Source: UBA6163 sp031411655 (GTDB taxonomy: Bacteria > Planctomycetota > Planctomycetia > Pirellulales > Pirellulaceae). From it: a stretch of DNA of 64,000 nucleotides. The notes beneath the pieces are model-generated. The model had not been told where the DNA came from, did no database searches, and was given only the letters and a program-made list of their open reading frames with translations. Numbering within the stretch: the first letter of the stretch is position 1; each line of letters starts with the position of its first letter. This document shows positions 55,176 through 64,000 of this stretch, one piece after another. The position numbers and the translations under genes were made by a program. The stretch is from assembly GCA_031411655.1 (NCBI GenBank), contig JANOBM010000090.1, positions 1-64,000 on the forward strand. The letters run 5' to 3'.

Positions 55176-55991
55176 TCACTCGAAATACTGGACAGCGTTG
55201 CGAAAAACGGCAAATCCATCACCATATTCAGGTTGATGGTCTCGCCGTGTCCAGAACGGATGGTGCGTCGGATCGATGTGCCTTTCGGGGTGGGGCATCA
55301 ATCCGAACACACGTCCGGAGCGATCGCAAACGCCCGCGACGTTTCCCTGGGCCCCATTGGGATTGATTGGAAACGGCAACGGATCGTCAGTGATAACGGC
55401 AGTTCCCTCCGCGTGATCGCAGTATCGAAGGGCCAAGCGTCCCTCCGATTTAAGTCGGTTAAAAACATCCGTACCTGCGGCGACGAAGTTCCCTTCGGCG
55501 TGCGCCATCGGCAGGTACATTCGTTCGATATCTTTCAAGAAAACGCATGGCGTGGGGTCGACGGCAAGGTTCACCCAACGAGTCTCGAAACGACCATGCT
55601 GGTTCCATGTCAACGTTGCCGCTCGGTGCTCTGGACGGTCGCTTTCAGCGACATCTTCCGTCAGAACGCCAAGTCGCATCAGCACCTGCATTCCATTGCA
55701 GATCCCCAGCACCAAACAGTCCCGCTTTCCGTGAACAAATTCATCGATCATGCCGCTGAGATGGCGTCGAAGGCGAATGGCCAGAATTCGTCCAGCCGCA
55801 ATGTCGTCTCCAAAACTGAACCCTCCTGGAACACACAGAATCTGATACCGCGCCGCCAACGCCGGATTCTCAATCAAACGATTGATGTGCACCTTTTCCG
55901 TTTCTGCGCCCGCTAAGCGAAAGGCATGGGCAGTCTCCTCATCGCAATTGGTACCTGGCGCACGGAGAATTAAAGCACGGGGAGCTACCAT
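55176..55991 (-). CDS. purQ: Phosphoribosylformylglycinamidine synthase subunit PurQ (glutamine amidotransferase)
   Basis: A 271-residue class I glutamine amidotransferase that supplies ammonia to PurL in purine synthesis. Start ATG 55991 (MVAPRALILRAPGTNCDEE), a form of the PurQ opening. The oxyanion motif CVPGGFSFGDDIAAG, the nucleophile cysteine in LGICNGMQVLM and the PHPERH catalytic histidine-glutamate pair are all present. It is about 40 residues longer than the B. subtilis PurQ, as in PurQ of many phyla. No purL or purS lies in the window. Confidence 0.93.
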   Translation of the reverse strand: MVAPRALILRAPGTNCDEETAHAFRLAGAETEKVHINRLIENPALAARYQILCVPGGFSFGDDIAAGRILAIRLRRHLSGMIDEFVHGKRDCLVLGICNGMQVLMRLGVLTEDVAESDRPEHRAATLTWNQHGRFETRWVNLAVDPTPCVFLKDIERMYLPMAHAEGNFVAAGTDVFNRLKSEGRLALRYCDHAEGTAVITDDPLPFPINPNGAQGNVAGVCDRSGRVFGLMPHPERHIDPTHHPFWTRRDHQPEYGDGFAVFRNAVQYFE

Positions 55992-56193
55992 GGGGTCAAC
56001 TGACGTGACGGTGGGAAACGGGCAAAAAAACACTCAGCCGATGTGGCAAGCAGAGTTTAAGGGGCCTTACCGCGGGTTGGCAACGCGTGTAGCAGCGGTG
56101 ATTTCAGGAATATGGTCCGCCGCGTCCATCAATCGCAACGAAATTATTACCCCGTTGGCAGTAAAGAAGGCCATATCCCCTCTTTCCGGCGGC

Positions 56194-57726
56194 TCAAACG
56201 ACGGGACGAACCGTGATGCGGACCCCCCGTTTCCCAACGATTCGGACCGGGATTCCACTGTCGACAAAATCGCCTTCCGTCGCGACGTCAACAATCCATT
56301 CGCCAAAGCGCACCCGGCCGCTTGGGCGCAGGGGCCCTACCGATATACCGTTGTCTCCGACCGATAACGACTCCAGGTCGCCGTTGAGCGTTTCGGCTGG
56401 TGTAGCTAGAGAAGGAACTGGCTGCAGCATGTCGTCGCTCGGCGGGGTTAAGGCGAGGCGGCTGAGCATCGGCAATTCGCCCAGGTACCGCGACAGGACC
56501 ATTAATACGACCGCGAATCCCACCAACGAACCAAGCACCGTCGCGACATCGACCATCAAGCTTTCCATGTCGCGGCTGCTTTCGGGCATCATCACACGCC
56601 TCGATGCCATTACCAGTGACGCGATCATCAAACCTGCCCCGCCGATTCCGGCGACCCCGATGCCTGGAATGACAAGTATCTCAAGCATGACAAAGGTCAG
56701 TCCAATGACAAACAGGATGACTTCGAACCAGCCTGAGGTGCCTCCGAGAAACCGACTCCAGAAAAATAACCCAAAACAAAAGATCGACATCAAGCCTCCC
56801 AATCCAATTCCTGGAAGGTGGAGTTCAATCACGAGTGTGACCAAACCCAGCACGAGCAAAATGCCGGTGATCACAGGACGATTAAGCAAAAAAATGAGCG
56901 TATCCACCCAGGTTCCTTTGAGGACCGGAATCGGATCGATCGCGCCGATGGCCGCGCTAAGCTCGGAGCGATCCTCGATGCAAAGGTTTGCGATTCCAAG
57001 CTCCACCGCTCGTGATCCCTTCGCTGTAAAGAACGTATTTTTGCCCGCTTCTTGAACGGGTTTGCCCTGGTCCCATTGCTCGGGTTGTTCCAAAGCACTC
57101 CATTCCTTTTGACTGAAGTATTGGACTGTACCATCGGCCTTGTTTGTTGCCTTGAAGATAACCAAATCTTTGTCAATCATCGCCTCGGCCAACGATGCTG
57201 GACGCCCTGACTTTTCCGCGATCGTACGAATGCGCTGAGCCAGATAGCTTCTCTCCTTTTCGGGGACATATCGAAACGCAGCATCCTCGCCCATCATGAT
57301 CATCCCTGCATCGCCAATCAATGCATGAGGAGCCATGACGATGGTATCGGTGGCCAAGGCGATTAACGCCGCGCCACTGATCGCTTCGTTTTCGATATAC
57401 GCAACCGTCTGAATGCCGTCCGATGCTTCGAGCAGATCCACGATCTCCAAGGTTGTGCTGACATAACCACCCGGGCTATCAATGTCCAAAACGATGATCT
57501 TCACGCCCTCCGCTTTCGCTTGCTCAATTCGCCTTTTAAGGAGCTCGCCGCTTAATGGAGTGATCGGCTCGTGAAACTCGATCATTACGGCAGGCTGTGC
57601 GATTGGCTCCGCTTGTTTGGGTTCTTCGGTGGCATCATCGGCGAATACGCCTGGCGCGCAAATCAAGGTGCTTAGTACAACCAAGCCGAGTACAACCAAC
57701 ATCATTCGAAAAGTGGAGCTCATCAT
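56194..57726 (-). CDS. NfeD/ClpP-like membrane serine protease
   Basis: A 510-residue protein with a signal peptide (LVVLGLVVLSTLICAPGVFAD). The N-terminal half is a ClpP-like domain: EGVKIIVLDIDSPGGYVSTT and ENEAISGAALIALATDTIVMA, where the serine of ISGAA is the nucleophile and a downstream lysine would complete a Ser-Lys dyad. Four to five transmembrane helices follow from about residue 285 to 430 and the last 80 residues form the NfeD OB-fold. NfeD proteins usually act with a stomatin/SPFH partner, which is not found here. The protein family is also called NfeD1 (1510-N). It is preceded on the same strand by a small ORF. Confidence 0.88.
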   Translation of the reverse strand: MMSSTFRMMLVVLGLVVLSTLICAPGVFADDATEEPKQAEPIAQPAVMIEFHEPITPLSGELLKRRIEQAKAEGVKIIVLDIDSPGGYVSTTLEIVDLLEASDGIQTVAYIENEAISGAALIALATDTIVMAPHALIGDAGMIMMGEDAAFRYVPEKERSYLAQRIRTIAEKSGRPASLAEAMIDKDLVIFKATNKADGTVQYFSQKEWSALEQPEQWDQGKPVQEAGKNTFFTAKGSRAVELGIANLCIEDRSELSAAIGAIDPIPVLKGTWVDTLIFLLNRPVITGILLVLGLVTLVIELHLPGIGLGGLMSIFCFGLFFWSRFLGGTSGWFEVILFVIGLTFVMLEILVIPGIGVAGIGGAGLMIASLVMASRRVMMPESSRDMESLMVDVATVLGSLVGFAVVLMVLSRYLGELPMLSRLALTPPSDDMLQPVPSLATPAETLNGDLESLSVGDNGISVGPLRPSGRVRFGEWIVDVATEGDFVDSGIPVRIVGKRGVRITVRPVV

Positions 57727-57777
57727 TCAAACACTCGTTCAGGCGATCACTACAAGGCTTTTGAACACCGTTTAGTT

Positions 57778-58029
57778 TTAAGGGCTTACTCCCTTGTCGT
57801 TCAAGGCGCGAAAACCCTTGCCAATGGCATTCCTTTTGCTTTCGAAAGCTATCGGATGCTTTTTGCCGGATCGAAGGCCGCCGTCATGGGCGGACTTTCT
57901 GCGGTAGAAGACGCTGCCGCCGACGGGCACAGGTTCGTTCGTGATCCGCCATTCCCCGGTGTTTCGCGAGTCTTTCCTCTGTCCGAGCACGAGCGCGATG
58001 TGGGTGACGGGCTTTGAGGCGTTCGTCAT
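57778..58029 (-). CDS. Small hypothetical protein (83 residues)
   Basis: An 83-residue frame starting MTNASKPVTHIALVLGQRKD and rich in lysine and arginine (FYRRKSAHDGGLRSGKKH). Third codon positions are mostly G or C, as in neighbouring genes, while the overlapping minus frame at 57884-58123 looks random. No family recognised and no strong ribosome binding site. It lies 51 bp before the NfeD start, so it could share a transcript. Confidence 0.4.
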   Translation of the reverse strand: MTNASKPVTHIALVLGQRKDSRNTGEWRITNEPVPVGGSVFYRRKSAHDGGLRSGKKHPIAFESKRNAIGKGFRALNDKGVSP

Positions 58030-58225
58030 TCACGTCGCTCGTGCTTAGCGGTGCCGCTCGGCCCAAGTATCTCGATGTAGCGAATTGCTTCAGCGATTCG
58101 AGTCTCCGTGTAAAATGCGTCATTGTTTTACTGATCGCGAGGAGACTATCACTTCCATTCCACCTCGCGGGCCGGTCTACGACGCGTTTATGCCAAGTTT
58201 TGTTTCAAGCAGAGTCGATCAAATC

Positions 58226-58939
58226 ATGTGCGGACGTTTCTTACTACATTCAGCTCCTGAAGATTGGCCCATTGAACTCAAAGATTCGCTGTTACTCGGC
58301 GAGAACCATGACGAACGCGGCTCTAACGCAGTGTCACCTGTGCGAGCCGAGTTTCGGGCAAGGTTCAATATCTGCCCCACTCAACCGATCATCGCGATCA
58401 TTCAGTCGGCGGGAGAATTGACAAGCCATCTGCAACAACTCGACTGGGGATTAGTACCGTCTTGGGCCAAGGATCGATCGGTGGGCGGAGCAAAGATGAT
58501 CAATGCACGTGCTGAGACCGTTGATGAAAAACCATCCTTCCGGACGCCCTTTCTTCGGCAACGCTGCCTTGTTCCCGCGAATGGATACTACGAGTGGGTA
58601 ACAACTTCTACAGGCAAGCAGCCGATGAAGATCGCACGTCCCGGGGACCAGTTATTCTTTTTTGCTGGACTTTGGGATCGAAACGATCGACTTCGTAACC
58701 CCTTATCGACTAACGACGCCACAGCAAAGCCGCTGGTGACGTGCACGCTGATCACGACCGTTGCTAATTCGGCCATGGCTGCTATTCATGAGCGGATGCC
58801 AGTTGTCATCAAAGACAATCACTTTCAACGCTGGCTCGATCCAGGCGAACGCGACGGTAGGTTGTTGAAGGAACTGCTGCGTCCCAGCGACAATGATTAT
58901 TTCGTGGCCGAGCCAGTCGATCGCTTGACCGGTGAATGA
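58226..58939 (+). CDS. SOS response-associated peptidase-like protein (SRAP/HMCES/YedK)
   Basis: A 237-residue SRAP protein that forms a covalent thiazolidine link with abasic sites in single-stranded DNA. ATG 58226 is required because the active-site cysteine must be residue 2 after Met removal: the protein starts MCGRF. Further conserved parts are NICPTQPI, WGLVPSWAKD, MINARAETVDEKPSF, RCLVPANGYYEW and ITTVANSAMAAIHERMP, with the catalytic histidine in the last. A longer frame from 58085 exists but would bury the cysteine. It ends 12 bp before the end of the gene on the other strand. Confidence 0.95.
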   Translation: MCGRFLLHSAPEDWPIELKDSLLLGENHDERGSNAVSPVRAEFRARFNICPTQPIIAIIQSAGELTSHLQQLDWGLVPSWAKDRSVGGAKMINARAETVDEKPSFRTPFLRQRCLVPANGYYEWVTTSTGKQPMKIARPGDQLFFFAGLWDRNDRLRNPLSTNDATAKPLVTCTLITTVANSAMAAIHERMPVVIKDNHFQRWLDPGERDGRLLKELLRPSDNDYFVAEPVDRLTGE

Positions 58940-58951
58940 CGGTTGTCGTGC

Positions 58952-60478
58952 TTAGTCCTCCACGATATCACCGCTGGCGTGAGTCAGTCGAGGGCGTAAC
59001 CTGTCGAGTGTGACTGTGGTCGGGAGTCGATTCACTGACCCGTCAGCGAGTAATACATAGTGAGTGGTCGCGTCCGTATTGATGACTGAATCGGTAAGTA
59101 GGTAATCGTCGGGTTGGGTCCATGTTGACGCATGCACCTTGTCGCAATAGCTTGCGATGATGGTGTTTGATAGCCCGTCGGTGATATCGCTTAGCTTTCG
59201 TGGCGGGCCTTGGCCGAACCATAGCGAATTTTCGATCATCGGAAACTGGATTCGCGTGGAGCCCGGCGGCAAGCCGTCCGTACCAACTCCATAAAACGCT
59301 GGCATCCTTGCAATGAGCTTCTTGTTATGTTCGCTATCCCATGGTTCGCCCAGGTGGAATTCTTTGTACAGGGCCTCTTCCCCGAGAAACGGTAACAGGT
59401 GTACTCGCCAACTCAGCAGGCGAGCGCCTTCGGGCGTCACACTGTACTTGGGAGGCAGGTATTGATGCTGGTCATGGTAGCTATGAATCGCCAACCCGAT
59501 TTGTTTCAATTGGTTTGAAACTTCCATGCTTTGTGCACGGAGTTGCAACTGAATCAACACATTGGAAATAAAAGGTACTAGTTCGGGACTTCCCATTGAA
59601 ACGGTTAGAACATTGCCAACTGTGCTCACTGTCGCTTTGGGAACTTTGATGGTTTCAATTTCGTCGGGTAACTGTTGGAGGATCGTGGTGATCGTGTCGT
59701 GGGTTCTGTCTGTGGCAGGTGCGTCAGCGCAAGTGAGATGCAGGTCGACTGCGATTTGCGGTGGCAAGCGGAAGTCGAGCACGGTTCTAATCACATCCAC
59801 GCTGAGTTGCCGTAACGGAATGTTTCCAACCGGAGTCGCTTTGTTCAAGGGCAGCAATAGGCTGAAATCGTTCCGGAGTCGATCGGGAATCTGAATCGCA
59901 ATTCGATGCGATTGATCACTTGGCGTTTCAATCTGGCTTCGGAGCGATTGCAATAATTTTTCAAAGGCAGTTTCATCCTTTTCGGTGCTTTTGTATTTGT
60001 CGATGACTTCTCTCGCCGCAAACCAAACCCAGCCTTTCTCCTGGTGCACAACGTATTGAACCTCGGGAGGAAACTGCGTCGTGGCCATCTGGAAAAGATT
60101 GGCAACAGTCAACGCATCGCTACAGGGAATAAGGATAAACGATTTTCTCCACAAATCGCTCGCAGAAAGCACGACAAAGGCTTCCCCGACACCTGCCGTT
60201 CGAAGCTGTGAAGTGATGCCTTGAGCGACCATGCTTGCCAGGTTCAATTCCGCTTTTGCTGGCTCCGGCACAAATGGCTCAAGAAACGAAAGCAGAGCGG
60301 CGGCATCCATTGCCTGGACGTCGATCCGAAGCAGCGCCAATGAATCACTCGTCATACCGGAAGGGCCTACCTCGGTACGAGGCTCATCCGCGTGCGCATG
60401 GAAAGCTGCGCCGATGCTCCCGACCGCGATAGCCAAAACGAACGTTCGTATTCCAAAGGACCTGAATGAAGAAAACAT
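58952..60478 (-). CDS. Secreted DUF1559-domain protein
   Basis: A 508-residue protein from ATG 60478 (an upstream ATG at 60505 adds nine residues). It has a signal peptide (TFVLAIAVGSIGAAFHAHAD), a long N-terminal region without a known fold, and from about residue 345 a DUF1559 domain: NQLKQIGLAIHSYHDQHQYLPPKY, LSWRVHLLPFLGEEALYKEF and ITDGLSNTIIASY. DUF1559 proteins in planctomycetes usually start with a type IV pilin-like N-terminus; this copy lacks it and carries DUF1559 at the C-terminal side of another domain. It is the last gene of the sigma-factor operon, 28 bp after the previous stop. Confidence 0.8.
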   Translation of the reverse strand: MFSSFRSFGIRTFVLAIAVGSIGAAFHAHADEPRTEVGPSGMTSDSLALLRIDVQAMDAAALLSFLEPFVPEPAKAELNLASMVAQGITSQLRTAGVGEAFVVLSASDLWRKSFILIPCSDALTVANLFQMATTQFPPEVQYVVHQEKGWVWFAAREVIDKYKSTEKDETAFEKLLQSLRSQIETPSDQSHRIAIQIPDRLRNDFSLLLPLNKATPVGNIPLRQLSVDVIRTVLDFRLPPQIAVDLHLTCADAPATDRTHDTITTILQQLPDEIETIKVPKATVSTVGNVLTVSMGSPELVPFISNVLIQLQLRAQSMEVSNQLKQIGLAIHSYHDQHQYLPPKYSVTPEGARLLSWRVHLLPFLGEEALYKEFHLGEPWDSEHNKKLIARMPAFYGVGTDGLPPGSTRIQFPMIENSLWFGQGPPRKLSDITDGLSNTIIASYCDKVHASTWTQPDDYLLTDSVINTDATTHYVLLADGSVNRLPTTVTLDRLRPRLTHASGDIVED

Positions 60479-60533
60479 TGGATTGCTCATTGAATGGATT
60501 GTCATGGAACATGTTGGGAAGAGAACGTATCGA

Positions 60534-62057
60534 CTAGGGATTGGTGGTGGGCTGCATTTCTAGGATCCACTCCATTTCCGAAGCGGGAGCAGGCGACGGT
60601 TTTTTGATGGTTGCTGTTAACGTTGTGAGTCGTTTGTACGGAAAGTTTTGAGATGTCGTCGGATCGGTCCAGGCGGGTACGGCTTTCAGTGCGTCGAGCG
60701 TTTCCGGAAGTTCGCCGAATTGCGCCGCATGCATCCGAATGGCCTCGATAGTCGCGAGGATCGCAAGGTTACCTTGTAGGCGTGTTGACGCACGATCAAC
60801 TTGGATTACGGCAGGATAAAGAAGATTGGCTAGTGTCTTTGCCGGGTCAAATAAATCCATCGTCGACGGAGCGCGAGCTAGTTCCGCCCGTTGCAACCAT
60901 TGGCCACGCATCGATGCAGGAAGGAGTGTCCACTTGTAGTGTTGATCCCGATACCGCATAAAACTGAGGTCAAAGGCACGCAGGATGGCTTCGGATGGCG
61001 ACATGCCCTCCGTCGTCGTTCCGGCGTTTTCCAAAACCTGGCGGGACGGCCCATCCGCAACAAGTACGAGGCAAGCTGCGGCTATATCGATGTCGGATGT
61101 CGAATTGCCCGTGTCGGTGGAAGGGGTCATGAATCCAACCGTTGATATGTCACCCAAGACGGTCACCAACTGATTTCGCCAAGACGTTTGATCTCGGTGG
61201 GCGTCGACCGGTTGCTCACGGTGCAGAAACCGCTTCATGAAGCTCATTTCGGACTCGAAGGCCGGGGCCATGTCAAAGCTCGCGATCGGGAACGTTGCCA
61301 AGGCCCAGTAGAGGTTGGGTGCGTCGGGACGCTGCATCAAATCTCTCACGCGTTCGAGCATCATGGAGGCGATCGCGACACCGACTAACTTTCCGATGAT
61401 GGTCGGTGTTCTCAATGAAGCAGCTTCCGCGAGCCGAACTCCAGTCCTGATGCTACTCAACGCGTCGGTAAGCCTGCCTTCTTCAAGGGCAAGCATGACT
61501 TCGAGGTCGATCAGTCTCGCCATTACTCGAAAGTCCGACAGCTCTTCGAGAGTCAACGTATAGACTTGAACGCCGTATAAGTCCTTAAACCTTGAATCAG
61601 CATTAACCGACTTGAAATTCGCGGCCTGATGGAGTTCGCTAAGCACCGCGGCGTGGAGGTTGAGATACTCTCTCACTTCTTTTTTGGTGTCCTCCGAATA
61701 GGGCCTAGTAGTCCATCGCTCTTGGTTGTCCACATTCGATTTCTGAATGGCCTCCCGGTTCGGCATTCGCTTCTCAGCCAATATTGCTCGCAATAATCCT
61801 TCGATGACGTCCCCTTCCTTGAGGAATAGCTGCTCTGACTTGAGCCGATACCGAAGCGCCGGATCGGGCTCCCCTGCGGCGGTAAGACGCATCGTGTTGG
61901 AAACGCTTGGTGCTACTTCCCGAGGCGAAGGTTCTGGCTTTAAGGTCGACGCTTGCTTTTCGTCCGTCGGCTGCACGATCAGAACCTGAGCGTTCAAATT
62001 CATTGTTGTGGCACATAGAGTTGCAACGCCGACGAGAGACGATAGCCAGTTGTTCAT
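60534..62057 (-). CDS. Secreted hypothetical protein
   Basis: A 507-residue protein with a signal peptide (LSSLVGVATLCATTMNLNAQ). It is mainly helical with no recognised motif; LAEKRMPNREAIQKSNVDN and ALEEGRLTDALSSIRTGVRLAE are examples of helical segments. The end reads WILEMQPTTNP. Its length and layout resemble hypothetical planctomycete proteins found beside ECF sigma factors. It stands between the anti-sigma-like gene (78 bp) and the DUF1559 gene (28 bp), all on the same strand. Confidence 0.7.
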   Translation of the reverse strand: MNNWLSSLVGVATLCATTMNLNAQVLIVQPTDEKQASTLKPEPSPREVAPSVSNTMRLTAAGEPDPALRYRLKSEQLFLKEGDVIEGLLRAILAEKRMPNREAIQKSNVDNQERWTTRPYSEDTKKEVREYLNLHAAVLSELHQAANFKSVNADSRFKDLYGVQVYTLTLEELSDFRVMARLIDLEVMLALEEGRLTDALSSIRTGVRLAEAASLRTPTIIGKLVGVAIASMMLERVRDLMQRPDAPNLYWALATFPIASFDMAPAFESEMSFMKRFLHREQPVDAHRDQTSWRNQLVTVLGDISTVGFMTPSTDTGNSTSDIDIAAACLVLVADGPSRQVLENAGTTTEGMSPSEAILRAFDLSFMRYRDQHYKWTLLPASMRGQWLQRAELARAPSTMDLFDPAKTLANLLYPAVIQVDRASTRLQGNLAILATIEAIRMHAAQFGELPETLDALKAVPAWTDPTTSQNFPYKRLTTLTATIKKPSPAPASEMEWILEMQPTTNP

Positions 62058-62135
62058 GATAGTTTTCTATTGGTGATGGAATCGTTGCAGACGCTTGTTT
62101 CAAGGATGAATGGAGGCGATCGGCCTAGACGGTCG

Positions 62136-62858
62136 CTACTGAAGTAAGTCTTCGATAATCTGTGCCCGATCGACCAACGGGTGGTTTTCCTTAGTCACCT
62201 TCAAAGAGGCGGGCAGAAGGGATCGGTCGACCGTGGTTTTCGCGATCGAAGGCGTACTAGTAAACTGCATATCGGCGCTGAGCGTATCAAACGATCGCAT
62301 TGTCATTGCACCGATGGAGAGAGAACTCGACGATGGTATCGAGTCAAGTTGATTCGCCATCGGTCGATGCAAGAGATTGGTACGGATCCAATGGTGCAGG
62401 CGTTGCGTGCCCGCGGTTGAATGGGATGTGACTGGGATCGTTTCTTCAGCAGTCTGCCTCTTCGGCATCGAAGCGGAGTCGAAGTCCTTCCTTGAGGAGG
62501 GCTCCACGATCGCGATCGTTGGCTCTGGTCGAATACTTGTTGAGGGTGGACGCGATGGAGACGGTGATAGCTCATGCTGGGAGCCAAGCTGAAATCCAAC
62601 CATTCCGGTCAGGAACGATGCAGCGATTGCAATGGTCACCGCTCGCCGCCATGAGTCCGGCCGCCAAACGCGCGAAGCCGCTGGATGTGCGCTCGACAGC
62701 GTCGGCTCGTGAGTTTGACAGCCGGCAGCGAAGCCCGCGCGATAAAAAGTTATCGCCACTGAAGACGAATGAGGTGCCGGTTTAATGGATCCCAACATCG
62801 ACGAAAACGCGTCGTCGATTGGGTTCTGCGATGGAGCGTTTTCAGATGATTGATTCAT
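62136..62858 (-). CDS. Anti-sigma-factor-like membrane protein
   Basis: A 240-residue protein whose ATG overlaps the sigma-factor stop by four bases (ATGA), the usual coupling of an ECF sigma with its anti-sigma factor. It has one transmembrane helix at about residues 72-90 (VTIAIAASFLTGMVGFQLG). The cytoplasmic N-terminal part (DDAFSSMLGSIKPAPHSSSV) is short and has no zinc-binding HxxxCxxC motif, so it is not a classical ZAS anti-sigma factor. The extracytoplasmic part is serine- and proline-rich. The role is inferred from gene order. Confidence 0.6.
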   Translation of the reverse strand: MNQSSENAPSQNPIDDAFSSMLGSIKPAPHSSSVAITFYRAGFAAGCQTHEPTLSSAHPAASRVWRPDSWRRAVTIAIAASFLTGMVGFQLGSQHELSPSPSRPPSTSIRPEPTIAIVEPSSRKDFDSASMPKRQTAEETIPVTSHSTAGTQRLHHWIRTNLLHRPMANQLDSIPSSSSLSIGAMTMRSFDTLSADMQFTSTPSIAKTTVDRSLLPASLKVTKENHPLVDRAQIIEDLLQ

Positions 62859-63331
62859 GTCGGTAAATTCGTTGTGAAGTGACTTCGAAGGGCATCGAGT
62901 CCGAGTTGGTATTGCCGGTGGGTTGTCGATCGACTTTTTCCCATCAGTTGCCCGATTTGCTCAAACGTTAATCCACCCCAATGATGCATGACGACGATCT
63001 CCCGCTGGTCACCCGGGAGGGACTGCAGACGCTGTGTCAACTCGTTGATATCGATGTTTGTGGTATGCTCGTCGAACCAAGGAGTGACAATCGATACAGC
63101 GGTTTCTCGTTGTCGCTGACGGTTGCGAGAACGATTCCAAGACCTCAGCTGGTTTCGAATGACCTGTACCATCCAAGCGACTACATCTGTCGGCTGCTGC
63201 GGCTGTGCTGCTAACCGGATGAACGCTTCCTGTACTGCGTCTTCGGCCGGTTCACCGATCGAACGAGCGATCAAGAGCAGCCGACCAGCATGTTGCTGCC
63301 AAATCGTTTCGAGGTGTTCTGGGGCAATCAC
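62855..63331 (-). CDS. ECF-type RNA polymerase sigma factor
   Basis: A 158-residue sigma-70 family factor with regions 2 and 4 only. Region 2 carries EDAVQEAFIRLAAQ (the DAxQExF pattern) and VVAWMVQVIRNQLRSWNRSR; region 4.2 has LPGDQREIVVMHHWGGLTFEQIGQLMGKSRSTTHRQYQLGLDALR, a helix-turn-helix. Such factors direct transcription in response to envelope signals and are usually held by the neighbouring anti-sigma protein. Start ATG 63331. The whole operon 62855 down to 58952 is probably its target. Confidence 0.9.
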   Translation of the reverse strand: MIAPEHLETIWQQHAGRLLLIARSIGEPAEDAVQEAFIRLAAQPQQPTDVVAWMVQVIRNQLRSWNRSRNRQRQRETAVSIVTPWFDEHTTNIDINELTQRLQSLPGDQREIVVMHHWGGLTFEQIGQLMGKSRSTTHRQYQLGLDALRSHFTTNLPT

Positions 63332-63755
63332 ATGCAGCTTCAGTGCAGCGTTTGGTAGGTGTCGTGATTGGATGTCAACTCAAGGACGTCATCGAAGGGA
63401 AACCATCCCAGAAAAAACCGAATAATTTGGCTCATTTTCTTCTAAATTGAAAAACCGTCTCACGCTCAACGCTCGGGTGGATATCCGCCCTGCAAATCGC
63501 TGTAATTTCGCTTTCAGGTGGCTATTTGCTTTGCACTAGCATGTCCGGTCGCAGGTTCAGGCCAATCGCGATTCAGTGTTTTTGAGTGGAAGCGGTGCCT
63601 CTTTGGTTCTCGTCATTATCCACTCCTCCCTTCGGTGGCCTAGAGGATCGAGCGGATCGATTCATGGACGGGTCCGCCCGATAGACATTCCACGGTTACG
63701 ACGTCAAAGTTGCGACTTGCGTCCCTCACAACCCATCACCAAAGGCGAGACGGTT
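63332..63755. other. Divergent intergenic region upstream of sigma operon
   Basis: 424 bp between the sigma-factor gene and the partial hydrolase gene. An A/T-rich patch at about 63415-63455 may hold the sigma operon promoter, but no confident -35/-10 pair was read. No gene seen. Confidence 0.35.
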
Positions 63756-64000
63756 TTGTACGATCGTTTTCTTCATGTCGATACGAACCGGCTTATCGAC
63801 CGTTTTCAATTCATCAATTCGCTTTCCGATTGCAATGGATCGCCGCAGACGGTCTCTCTGTCAGGCGATTCGGATGCCGGCATGCGAGTGCGGCAATACC
63901 TCATCCAACTCTGCGAAGAGACGGGGTTGTCCGTCCAAACCGATTTGGTGGGCAACACGATTGCAACTTGGCATGGTACCGAGCAAACGTTACCGGTTGT
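63756..64000 (+). CDS. N-terminus of an M20-type amidohydrolase (carbamoylase/allantoate amidohydrolase-like), partial
   Basis: The frame is cut by the right window edge. About 80 residues are readable: DTNRLIDRFQFINSLSD, LSGDSDAGMRVRQYLIQLCE and TGLSVQTDLVGNTIATWHGT. This follows the opening pattern of Zn-dependent amidase/hydantoinase-carbamoylase proteins of the M20 family (NRLxxxLxxLA..., ARxxLxxxMxxAGLxVxxDxxGNxxG). The metal-binding histidine that comes next is outside the window. No in-frame ATG precedes the conserved part; the start is taken as TTG 63756 and is uncertain. Confidence 0.5.
   Translation, partial: MYDRFLHVDTNRLIDRFQFINSLSDCNGSPQTVSLSGDSDAGMRVRQYLIQLCEETGLSVQTDLVGNTIATWHGTEQTLPV

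Noticed and set aside
56213..57055. 280-codon plus-strand frame opposite the NfeD gene
   Set aside because: Antisense shadow; the minus-strand NfeD domains are clear over the same bases.
57884..58123. 79-codon minus-strand frame overlapping the small ORF before nfeD
   Set aside because: Arginine- and histidine-rich shadow of the 57778-58029 frame, which has the better third-position bias.

Overview
The window looks like a chromosomal segment of a planctomycete of the Pirellulaceae type (Rhodopirellula and relatives). This is inferred from gene content: a secreted protein joining a PVC-type haem-binding domain to a ThuA domain, a DUF1559 protein, a LEPR-XLL-like N-terminus on a delta-60/RTX surface protein, a ThuA-DUF1080 protein, a PhoPQ-activated (PqaA-type) hydrolase, an ECF sigma/anti-sigma-like pair, long intergenic spaces and frequent strand switching. 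No tRNA, rRNA, CRISPR array, intact IS element or prophage was seen.

Layout. 1-7112 (minus): uvrA overlapping a Ski2-like helicase, then a PqaA-type hydrolase and the start of a kinase-like gene cut by the window edge. 7113-14240: accessory stretch with a decayed RHS core fragment, an Rpn/PD-(D/E)XK nuclease-family gene with a GEAR tandem repeat, the large delta-60/RTX protein, and long gene-poor DNA. 14241-19965: a serine hydrolase and the haem/ThuA protein. 20220-27111 (plus): gltX, a dihaem cytochrome c lipoprotein, then rpmF-fabD-fabG-acpP-fabF with a good promoter before rpmF and a strong terminator after acpP. 27144-32394: a VWA-domain membrane protein, and an Omp85/BamA system divided over two genes (POTRA-only, then barrel with its own lipoprotein signal). 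32472-35300 (minus): pcrA-type helicase followed by a free-standing M41-like metallopeptidase domain. 35373-44247: 13-bp tandem array, DUF2237 protein, small CxxCH protein, a STAS/histidine-kinase pair, a TPR/FlgN-like pair, small proteins and hemB. 44359-55161: ThuA-DUF1080 protein, FAD oxidoreductase, secreted caspase/legumain-like peptidase with an EF-hand-like loop, DHDPS-family aldolase, beta-CASP metallohydrolase, CE15-like esterase, coiled-coil membrane protein and DCC thioredoxin-like protein. 55176-58939: purQ, NfeD/ClpP-like membrane protease, a small ORF and an SRAP protein. 58952-63331 (minus): ECF sigma operon with an anti-sigma-like gene and two secreted proteins. The window ends in the first codons of an M20-type amidohydrolase.

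The most interesting points are the split Omp85 machinery, the secreted clan CD peptidase with an internal EF-hand-like loop, the stand-alone M41 domain beside pcrA, the STAS/kinase pair, and two degenerate intergenic tandem repeats. All function calls come from reading motifs in the sequence; no database search was run.
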